A DNA stretch of 10,252 bases from Nitrospirota bacterium (GTDB lineage Bacteria > Nitrospirota > Nitrospiria > JACQBZ01), in the NCBI GenBank assembly GCA_016198945.1, contig JACQHO010000038.1, positions 1 through 10,252 on the forward strand. Reading direction: 5' to 3'. Made by a program: the position numbers and the translations under genes. The notes beneath the pieces were generated by a model that was given only the letters and a program-made list of their open reading frames with translations, was not told the DNA's origin and did not search any database. Positions 1-5,939 of the stretch are shown here, piece after piece. Position 1 is the first letter of the stretch. Every line of letters starts with the position of its first letter.

Positions 1-759
1 CAACGGGTCTATGCCTTCTGCCGCGCGCTGGACGACGTTTCCGACGGGCCCTTGCGCACGGAAGAAAAAAAACGGCGGTTGGAATTCTGGCGGGCTGAAC
101 TGGACCGTTGTTATACCGGGAAGGCGGAAGATCCGATTACGGCCGCCCTTCAGGAGACCGTTCAGGAATTCCATCTCACCCGGACTTATTTCGATGACCT
201 TCTGCTGGGGGTCGAGATGGATGTCACCATTGCCCGATACTCGAATTTCGTCCATCTCTCACAGTACTGCTATCGCGTCGCCGGCACGGTGGGACTGATC
301 TGCCTTGAGATCTTCGGCTGCCCGAAGGAAAAGGATTATGCCGTCGCTTTGGGGATCGCATTTCAAATCACGAATATCCTGAGGGACGTCCGGGATGACG
401 CGGAACGCGGGCGGATCTATCTTCCACAGGACGACTTGCTGCGGTTCGGATACACCGAGGCCGAGTTGATGGCCTGGACTTACAACGACCGTTTCGTGGA
501 GCTGATGCGGTTCGAGGCCGAACGGGCCGGCGACTATTTCCGGCGTGCGGCCGACCTTCTCAAACCGGAATGCCGCAGACAACTCATCGCCTCCGAGATC
601 ATGACCGCCGTCTATTCCGCGCTGCTGCAGAAGATCAAAGACGCCCGGTACAACGTCTTCGAGCAACGGGTCGGACTTTCCAAATCCCACAAGCTTGCGC
701 TGGCCCTTAAAACCGCGCTGATGAACCGGATCGGCCTCGGTCGGACGACCGCGGCATGA
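1..759 (+). CDS. hpnD: Presqualene diphosphate synthase HpnD (trans-isoprenyl diphosphate synthase, head-to-head), 5' partial
   Basis: The reading frame is open from the first base of the window, so the N-terminus is missing; 252 residues remain of a family usually about 280 long. Visible residues 11-15 (DDVSD) and 129-133 (DVRDD) are the two Asp-rich motifs that bind Mg-diphosphate. The segment YCYRVAG and the block GRIYLPQDDL following the second motif are typical of squalene/phytoene synthases. HpnD condenses two farnesyl diphosphates to presqualene diphosphate, which HpnC and HpnE turn into squalene for hopanoid synthesis. HpnD is preferred over HpnC because of the AFCRALDDVSD style of the first motif and because hpnE follows directly with an ATGA overlap. 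A phytoene synthase is the main alternative, made unlikely by that neighbour. A TTG at 52 is an internal codon, not the start. Confidence 0.87.
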   Translation, partial: QRVYAFCRALDDVSDGPLRTEEKKRRLEFWRAELDRCYTGKAEDPITAALQETVQEFHLTRTYFDDLLLGVEMDVTIARYSNFVHLSQYCYRVAGTVGLICLEIFGCPKEKDYAVALGIAFQITNILRDVRDDAERGRIYLPQDDLLRFGYTEAELMAWTYNDRFVELMRFEAERAGDYFRRAADLLKPECRRQLIASEIMTAVYSALLQKIKDARYNVFEQRVGLSKSHKLALALKTALMNRIGLGRTTAA

Positions 760-2093
760 AGCAGGCGTTGATCATCGGCGGGGGCTTTGCCGGCCTGTCG
801 GCCGGCGTGGCGCTGGCGGACCGCGGCGTCAAGGTCGTCGTGATTGAACAGCGTCGGATACTCGGCGGCCGCGCCTACTCGGTCGAGGACGGGACGACGG
901 GCGAATGGATCGACAACGGACAGCATGCGCTTCTCGGCGCCTTTCATGAAACGCAGAAATTTTTAAAAACGATCGGAACGGACGGCCTGATCCGGTATCA
1001 GGACCGTTTCAGAATGGTCCTGGCCGAACCCGGCGGCCGTCGGATGACGCTGGAGGCCGCGCCTATTCCGGCGCCCTTTCATCTGGCGGCCGGTGTCGCC
1101 CGCTGCAAAGGCCTTTCGGTTTCTGATCGCCTTCACCTGCTTCGCGCCGGGTTCTCGATCCTGACGACTCGACCGCTTCCGGACACGATGACACTCAAGG
1201 ATTGGCTGGACGCTCTCGGCCAGCCGGAAACCCTCCGGCAACGATGGTGGTATCCGCTCTCGATCTCGGCCCTCAATGAACTGCCGCATCGCGCCTCGGC
1301 CAGCTTGTTTCTGCGCGTGTTAAAGCTGGCCTACTTCGGATCGGTCCGGGACTCCTCCTTTGGAATCATGACGGTCGGGCTGGGCGATCTCTATACCGAG
1401 CAGGCCCGGCGATTCATCGAGACCCGCGGGGGAGAGGTCTTGTGCAACACGGTTGCGTCTCAACTCACCTTCGTGGACGATCGGCTCAAAGCCGTCGGGC
1501 TGCGGAACGGGGGCGCGATGACGGCCGATTATACGATCAGTGCCGCGCCGCATCATGTGTTGCGGAAATTATTGCCGATGGAGCTGCTGCAGACCGGCGC
1601 GCCGTTTGAGGGATTGACCCATCTGACCGAATCGCCGATGGTCTCGATCCATCTCTGGTTCGACCGAAAGGTCCTGGACGAGGAATTCATCGGGCTGGTG
1701 GATTCCCCCATCCAGTGGGTCTTCGATAAATCCCGTCTCTGGAAAGAAGGTGAGGTACAGACGGGAGCGCTGGCCTGCATCACGAGCGGGGCGCATGATC
1801 TGATTGATCGTTCACGGGAGGAATTGATTGCGCTCGCACACCATGAACTGGGCCGCTTCTTCCCGGAGGTCCAAAATGCAAAACTCATTCATTCCCGTTT
1901 GATCAAGGAGCGCCAAGCCACGTATTCCTGTACGCCGGAGGCCGAGCGATGGCGTCCGACGCAGGAGACGCCGTACGAGAATTTCTTCCTGGCCGGCGAC
2001 TGGACCCGCACCGGCCTCCCGGCAACGATCGAAAGCGCCGTCACCAGCGGCCACCGCTGCGCGGAGTTGATTCTAAAATCTCGGCAGGAATAG
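756..2093 (+). CDS. hpnE: Hydroxysqualene reductase HpnE (squalene-associated FAD-dependent desaturase family)
   Basis: This 445-residue flavoprotein opens with a dinucleotide-binding fold: GGGFAG at residues 8-13, the acidic ribose-binding E31 at the end of the second strand, and LGGRA at 36-40. The segment NGQHALLGAF (54-63) and the C-terminal FAD-contact block around AGDWTRTGLPATIESAV (413-429) are characteristic of HpnE within the amine oxidase/phytoene desaturase superfamily. HpnE converts hydroxysqualene to squalene using FAD; squalene then goes to squalene-hopene cyclase. The ATG overlaps the stop of hpnD as ATGA. No clear Shine-Dalgarno precedes it, so translation is probably coupled to hpnD. 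Length and motifs are intact. A carotenoid desaturase is the alternative, but the hpnD context argues against it. Confidence 0.9.
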   Translation: MKQALIIGGGFAGLSAGVALADRGVKVVVIEQRRILGGRAYSVEDGTTGEWIDNGQHALLGAFHETQKFLKTIGTDGLIRYQDRFRMVLAEPGGRRMTLEAAPIPAPFHLAAGVARCKGLSVSDRLHLLRAGFSILTTRPLPDTMTLKDWLDALGQPETLRQRWWYPLSISALNELPHRASASLFLRVLKLAYFGSVRDSSFGIMTVGLGDLYTEQARRFIETRGGEVLCNTVASQLTFVDDRLKAVGLRNGGAMTADYTISAAPHHVLRKLLPMELLQTGAPFEGLTHLTESPMVSIHLWFDRKVLDEEFIGLVDSPIQWVFDKSRLWKEGEVQTGALACITSGAHDLIDRSREELIALAHHELGRFFPEVQNAKLIHSRLIKERQATYSCTPEAERWRPTQETPYENFFLAGDWTRTGLPATIESAVTSGHRCAELILKSRQE

Positions 2094-2096
2094 ACC

Positions 2097-3149
2097 ATGC
2101 AGCGATCAAAGGGTCAGACTGCTTATGACGAGAGGGTCGATGGATTTCGTCCCGCATGGTGGCTTCGCGGAGCGCATGGACAGACGGTCTGGAGGCGGCT
2201 GTTCGGCGGAGGTCCCGAGCCGTCCTACCGGCGCGAGCGATTTGAAACATCGGACGGCGATTTCGTGGACCTGGACTGGTTTGATTCGGAGAACCAGACC
2301 GGCGATCGGCCGTTGGTGGTCGTCCTACACGGACTGGAGGGTTCGTCGCGCTCGAACTATGTGATCGGACTGCTCCGCGAGGCGGACCGGCGGGGATGGG
2401 ACGGGGTCGCGATGAATTTCAGATCCTGCTCCGGCGAATTGAACCGGCGGCCGCGCTTCTATCATTCCGGCGAAACCGGAGACCTGGACGAGGTTCTCTC
2501 GTCACTGACGGCGCGCCGGCCCGGCCGTTCGATCGGTCTGGTCGGCACCTCACTGGGCGGGAATGTCCTTCTGAAATGGCTCGGCGAACACGGGGAGAAT
2601 GTTCCCGCGTCTGTTCGCGCGGCCGTGGCCGTCTCGGTCCCGTTCGACCTGGCGGCCGCGGCCTATCGGATCGATCACGGGCTGAGCCGGATCTATGGAC
2701 AGGTTTTTCTTCGCACGCTGAAGGAAAAGGCATCGGCCAAGGCCGGCCTCTATCCCGGCCTTCTCGACGCCGTTGAAGTCGCGGCGATTCGGAGCTTCGC
2801 CGTCTTCGACGACCGCGTGACCGCGCCGCTCCACGGGTTCTCAAGCGGACAGGATTACTGGAAACGGGCCAGCGCGACGCCCGGCCTCGGCGGAATTCGG
2901 AAACCGACGCTGCTGATCAATGCAAGCGACGATCCGTTCTTGCCGTCCGCCTGCCTTCCACGCGACGCGGTGGCCCGCTCCCCCTGGCTGACGGCCGAGT
3001 TCACTCGCCGCGGCGGGCACGCCGGATTTGTCGAGGGGGGGCGGCCGGGAGCGGTTTCTTACTGGGTCGATCGGAAGGCGATGATTTTTCTGGATTCGGT
3101 TTTCCGGGGGGATTTAGACCGGGATGAAAACGGGAGGGGCGGACGTTAA
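2097..3149 (+). CDS. YheT-family alpha/beta-fold hydrolase
   Basis: A 350-residue alpha/beta hydrolase. The N-terminal block RPAWWLRGAHGQTVWRRL (18-35) and HGLEGSSRSNY (78-88, oxyanion region) mark the YheT/EMB8-like family. The nucleophile elbow GTSLGG gives Ser152, an acidic residue lies in NASDDPF (D278 or D279), and His308 sits in RGGHAGF, so the Ser-Asp-His triad looks complete. Members are putative esterases or lipases with poorly known substrates. There is no signal peptide, so the protein is probably cytoplasmic. The ATG is three bases after the hpnE stop, with AGGA at 2086-2089 and a 7-base spacer, so it likely shares the hpnDE transcript. Its stop codon overlaps that of the convergent small basic gene by two bases (TTAA). 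A direct role in hopanoid or lipid metabolism is only suggested by position. Confidence 0.88.
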   Translation: MQRSKGQTAYDERVDGFRPAWWLRGAHGQTVWRRLFGGGPEPSYRRERFETSDGDFVDLDWFDSENQTGDRPLVVVLHGLEGSSRSNYVIGLLREADRRGWDGVAMNFRSCSGELNRRPRFYHSGETGDLDEVLSSLTARRPGRSIGLVGTSLGGNVLLKWLGEHGENVPASVRAAVAVSVPFDLAAAAYRIDHGLSRIYGQVFLRTLKEKASAKAGLYPGLLDAVEVAAIRSFAVFDDRVTAPLHGFSSGQDYWKRASATPGLGGIRKPTLLINASDDPFLPSACLPRDAVARSPWLTAEFTRRGGHAGFVEGGRPGAVSYWVDRKAMIFLDSVFRGDLDRDENGRGGR

Positions 3150-3334
3150 TACAGCGGAGGCTGGGGCCCGGGTTTGATGCCGGCCAGATCGGGATCCAGG
3201 CCATCTTCAACAGGGATCTCGGCCTCCTTGACTTTTTTACGCTCTTCACGCCGCTGGATCTTTTCTTTGCGCTTCTCGGCCTTTGCGCGTTCGCGCGATC
3301 GCTTCGTTGCCGTGGCCTTGGGATGCGTTGCCAT
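3146..3334 (-). CDS. Small, highly basic, helix-rich protein (62 aa), function unknown
   Basis: A 62-residue protein. Residues 11-38 are almost all Lys, Arg, Glu, Ala and Gln (for example KRSRERAKAEKRKEK), a pattern that should form one long charged helix. The C-terminal tail is quite different: DPDLAGIKPGPQPP (47-60), Pro/Gly-rich. ATG at 3334 is preceded by AAGAGG (minus-strand sense, 3342-3347) with a 7-base spacer, and a good promoter lies just upstream, so I take it as real despite its size. I recall similar small proteins ending in a DPDxAGIxPGPQ-like tail in other bacterial genomes, but could not verify this. No function is assigned; nucleic-acid or ribosome binding is possible from charge alone. 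There are no membrane segments and no Cys. Confidence 0.75.
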   Translation of the reverse strand: MATHPKATATKRSRERAKAEKRKEKIQRREERKKVKEAEIPVEDGLDPDLAGIKPGPQPPLY

Positions 3335-3341
3335 ATCGTTT

Positions 3342-3347
3342 CCTCTT
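3342..3347 (-). promoter_or_regulatory. Ribosome binding site of the 62-aa basic protein gene
   Basis: AAGAGG in the minus-strand sense, 7 bases before the ATG. It supports both the start and the reality of this very short gene. Confidence 0.65.
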
Positions 3348-3376
3348 CATTGTCACGGAAGTTTCAGTGCAAATTT

Positions 3377-3405
3377 ATTCTACCATATCATCGGACATAA
3401 CGCAA
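3377..3405 (-). promoter_or_regulatory. Likely sigma-70 promoter (extended -10) for the 62-aa basic protein gene
   Basis: Reading the minus strand, TTGCGT (3405-3400) is followed after 17 bases by TAGAAT (3382-3377), which matches TATAAT at 5 of 6. It is preceded by TGG, so the -10 is of the extended TGn type. This AT-rich patch stands out in a GC-rich window. Transcription would start near 3370, leaving a leader of about 35 bases that contains the AAGAGG ribosome site. The -35 is weak (TTG only), which the extended -10 can compensate. The call is from pattern only. Confidence 0.55.
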
Positions 3406-3426
3406 ACGGCCGTTTTCCGAAGGCCG
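3404..3426 (-). terminator. Possible weak intrinsic terminator after the 91-aa gene (or operator palindrome)
   Basis: On the minus strand the stem CGGCC (3426-3422) pairs with GGCCG (3411-3407) around a 10-base loop and is followed by only three U. The stem is short, so termination would be weak. The same bases contain a perfect 12-base palindrome, AAACGGCCGTTT (3404-3415), which abuts the -35 of the next gene. It could therefore equally be an operator or chance. Confidence 0.28.
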
Positions 3427-3433
3427 GAATCGC

Positions 3434-3709
3434 TTACAGGTAATTTTTGAACTCGCTCCCAAACGTAGGAAAGTAGGCCGGGATCATCGTCACATCAAAA
3501 TTCGCCAGGATGGATTCTTTTGATTCGCGTTGCAGAAGATATTCGAAGGCGGCCTGAATGCAGCGGTCCGGACCGACTTTTCCGCCCGTGAGTTTCCGGT
3601 ACGTCGCCTGTGCCATCGTGACTTGATGCCGGCTCGTTCCGCCTTCCTCCCGGACCGTCACTTGAAAGATCATCGGATCGCCTTCGTCCAGCCGCTTCAC
3701 CTCGATCAC
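3434..3709 (-). CDS. Conserved-looking hypothetical protein (91 aa)
   Basis: A 91-residue soluble protein. It has a beta-rich N-terminal half (FQVTVREEGGTSRHQVTM, 15-32) and a helical second half with CIQAAFEYLLQRESKESIL (50-68) ending in FDVTMIPAYFPTF (71-83). The start is GTG at 3709, chosen because GGAGG (minus-strand sense, 3715-3719) lies 5 bases upstream. The spacing to the pycB stop is 23 bases, so it is probably co-transcribed with pycB. I have a memory of short hypothetical proteins sharing an ESIL...FD...YFP pattern but no named function. No catalytic motif, metal site, signal peptide or membrane segment is visible. Confidence 0.75.
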   Translation of the reverse strand: MIEVKRLDEGDPMIFQVTVREEGGTSRHQVTMAQATYRKLTGGKVGPDRCIQAAFEYLLQRESKESILANFDVTMIPAYFPTFGSEFKNYL

Positions 3710-3732
3710 GCCCGCCTCCGTCCGGTTTGATC

Positions 3733-5808
3733 TTATCGCGCCTTCCTGCCGCTTTTCGATCGTCGGTTCCGTTTCAGATCCTCCGGCGGCAGTTCTTCAA
3801 GCACCATGAGAAGCTGTTTTCCGACCACGGCCTCGTTCAGTTTGACCGCGATCTCCTTGATGACGCCGTGAATCGGGGACAGGACGGCCGTCTCGACCTT
3901 CATCGCCTCGATGTTCACGATCTCCTCGCCTTCCTTGACGATGTCCCCGATCTTGAGAAGGCGGTCCTTGTCACCGATCCGCCAGACGTTTCCCATGAGG
4001 GGGGAGGCCACCTGTCCGGGAACGTCGGGATCGGCAAAACGCGGCCCGGCCTTCCGGGCGGCCTTCCGGGACGGCATTTCGACGGGGAAGACATGCATCG
4101 TGCTGTTCACCGACAGGACGACATGCTTGACCCCGTCCATCTCCTGGCCGATTGAAATTAGCTTGATCGTGTTCGGCTTGCCATGGGTCTCGAACGTCAC
4201 CTCGCTCCCCGCCTCCTTCAAGCCGTCGAACCAGACCCCGGTCGGAAGCGCCGAGGTGTCTCCAAAACGGGTTCGGAACCGGATGAAGTCGACCGCCGCG
4301 CCGGGATGCTGCAGATAGAGCACCAGCTCGTCCTCCGTCGGATGACGCTCAATCTTCTTTTGGAGCTCCTCCCGGAGCCGTCCGATCTCTTCATCCGGCT
4401 TCCTGGCCAGCGGAGACGCTTCAAACCGATCCTTCGCGATCTTCTCCCGCCAGGCCTCCCCGAAGACGGACTGGTAGACCCAGTCGGCCGGCCAGCCGAA
4501 CGGAAGCGGCCCGTACTTTCCCAGGAGCAGATTTTTCAGATCATCCGTGGCGCGGGCGTATAGACCGAACAAGATGTCCTTTTCTTCCTGCTTCAAGTCC
4601 TCCGGCGACCGGCCGTTCGCGATGAACCGCCCGCAGAGATCCAGGAGGTCCTCGACCTGTTTGAGACCGCCCTCTTTATAGTGATACTGAATGATCCCGG
4701 CCCAGGTGGTCCAGGTGATCTGCGATCCCGGCGTGACATCGAAATATTTGATGAACCGGTTGCCGGTGCTCATCCCGCGGAGGATGTAGGGCATCAGAGG
4801 AAGGAAACCGCCCTTGTCGGCCTGCTCGAACGAACTTGGAAAAGCGCCCCCGGGCATCCGGTGTTCGGTCACCTGATAAGAGAATCCCCGGAACTGGGAC
4901 TCGAATTCCTGATAATGGCCGATGAAGCCGGCAATCTCCCCGGCCGCCTGATCCACCATGGGAATGTCCAGGCTGGTTTCGATCCCCATCTCGGTGAGCA
5001 GCGCCTGGACGGCGCGGACCGGCGCATGGCCGTAGTAGCGCGTAAACGGGTCGTCCGTCACGTCGAGGATCTTCACCCCGGCCTTCGCCGCGGCCGCCAG
5101 GGCCGGCACGGCCAGCCCGTCCGTCGCGTGCCGGTGGTACTGGATCACCAGATCGGGATATTTCTGCAGCAGGGCATCCGTGAGCCGGGCGATCCGGGCG
5201 GGCGATCCCACCCCGGCCATGTCCTTGATGCAGAGGATGATTGCCTCGGTTCCGCCGGTCATTCCGAGGATCTCGCCCGTCACATTCAGATAATAGGCGT
5301 CGGTGCAGTCGTCGGAGACGCCGAAGGAGATCGCGGGCTGAAACAGCTTTCCGCCCCGGGTCACCTCCTCCGCGATCGGGATCATATTGGGGACGTAGTT
5401 CAGAAAATCGAAACAGCGCCAGACGTCCACGTACGGAAGGAAGGCCTTCACGGAAAGGCGGATCACGTTTCGGGGATACATCCGGTATCCCCAGAGATTG
5501 GTCGAGCGGACCAGCGTCTGGGTCATCACGTCCGGCATCCGATCCTTCCAGAGCCTCGCCTCTTCAAACGGGTCGGTCATGTTCTGAAGAAGGTTCTGAT
5601 GAAAGCGGGCCCCGCCGTGGTTCTCGATCGAAAAATACCCGGAACGGTTGTAGAGCGGCGCAAGCCGGATCAGGTCGTACAGCGTGTGGCGGTTCTTGAA
5701 GTCGCTCTGGCCGGTGTCCCGCGGACCGGTATTGGTGAAATAGACCCGGCGGTCGCTCCGAAGGGCGGCGACATTCTCACGGGGGCTTTTTTTCGGATGA
5801 ATCGTCAT
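3733..5808 (-). CDS. pycB: Pyruvate carboxylase subunit B-like protein (carboxyltransferase + biotinyl domain)
   Basis: A 691-residue protein with two parts. Residues about 20-290 form an HMG-CoA-lyase-like TIM barrel carboxyltransferase domain: metal ligand D31 and Q34 in RDTGQS, R101, the probably carbamylated K195 in CIKDMAG, metal ligands H225 and H227, and T229. Residues about 310-540 form the conserved PYC/OADA domain, including YLQHPGAAVDFIRFRTRFGD. Residues about 600-671 are a biotin carrier domain with K637 in EAMKVE, followed by a Lys/Arg-rich tail. The protein transfers carboxyl from carboxybiotin to a 2-oxo acid, most likely pyruvate to oxaloacetate. pycA is 131 bases upstream. 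ATG at 5808 has AAGGA (5816-5820) with a 7-base spacer. Several usually invariant positions differ (see findings), so 2-oxoglutarate carboxylase or another 2-oxo acid carboxylase is possible. No membrane partner (OadB/G) is present, which argues against a sodium-pumping decarboxylase. Confidence 0.85.
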   Translation of the reverse strand: MTIHPKKSPRENVAALRSDRRVYFTNTGPRDTGQSDFKNRHTLYDLIRLAPLYNRSGYFSIENHGGARFHQNLLQNMTDPFEEARLWKDRMPDVMTQTLVRSTNLWGYRMYPRNVIRLSVKAFLPYVDVWRCFDFLNYVPNMIPIAEEVTRGGKLFQPAISFGVSDDCTDAYYLNVTGEILGMTGGTEAIILCIKDMAGVGSPARIARLTDALLQKYPDLVIQYHRHATDGLAVPALAAAAKAGVKILDVTDDPFTRYYGHAPVRAVQALLTEMGIETSLDIPMVDQAAGEIAGFIGHYQEFESQFRGFSYQVTEHRMPGGAFPSSFEQADKGGFLPLMPYILRGMSTGNRFIKYFDVTPGSQITWTTWAGIIQYHYKEGGLKQVEDLLDLCGRFIANGRSPEDLKQEEKDILFGLYARATDDLKNLLLGKYGPLPFGWPADWVYQSVFGEAWREKIAKDRFEASPLARKPDEEIGRLREELQKKIERHPTEDELVLYLQHPGAAVDFIRFRTRFGDTSALPTGVWFDGLKEAGSEVTFETHGKPNTIKLISIGQEMDGVKHVVLSVNSTMHVFPVEMPSRKAARKAGPRFADPDVPGQVASPLMGNVWRIGDKDRLLKIGDIVKEGEEIVNIEAMKVETAVLSPIHGVIKEIAVKLNEAVVGKQLLMVLEELPPEDLKRNRRSKSGRKAR

Positions 5809-5939
5809 CCCTTTTTCCTTATTGTGCAGGGGCTCGCGTCGCCCCCTCCATCCGCCTCAGGCGGACTGGAGCCTCCCCCTCCCGCATGTCTGCTGCGACC
5901 CGCAGCATGCAGGCTCGCCGTGCTCGCTGGGTTTCCAGG
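5809..5939. repeat. Hairpin-rich spacer between pycA and pycB, candidate dispersed intergenic repeat
   Basis: These 131 bases carry no gene but three inverted repeats. One is a GGGGC/GCCCC pair at about 5829-5845. A long hairpin at 5846-5871 has CTCCA/TGGAG plus TCCGCC/GGCGGA, one bulged C and a 3-base loop. Another at 5891-5907 has TGCTGCG/CGCAGCA with a 3-base loop. Near-identical short direct repeats, TGCAGGGGCTCGC (5825-5837) and TGCAGGCTCGC (5908-5918), flank the hairpins. No T-run follows any of them on the minus strand, so they do not look like ordinary terminators. The layout resembles a REP-like element, but no second copy exists in this window. Confidence 0.4.
5846..5871. repeat. 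Strong hairpin in the pycA-pycB spacer
   Basis: CTCCA and TCCGCC pair with GGCGGA and TGGAG around loop TCA, giving 11 base pairs with a single bulged C at 5866. In the pycAB mRNA it would sit about 40 bases before the pycB start and could protect or shape the transcript. Confidence 0.55.

Noticed and set aside
2396..2776. Overlapping 126-codon plus-strand frame inside the hydrolase gene
   Set aside because: It is an Arg-rich out-of-frame reading of the hydrolase gene, whose own frame contains the catalytic triad.
5821..5920. Intrinsic terminator or riboswitch between pycA and pycB
   Set aside because: The hairpins lack a following U-tract on the minus strand, and I could not match a known riboswitch core; repeat or mRNA structure is the safer description.
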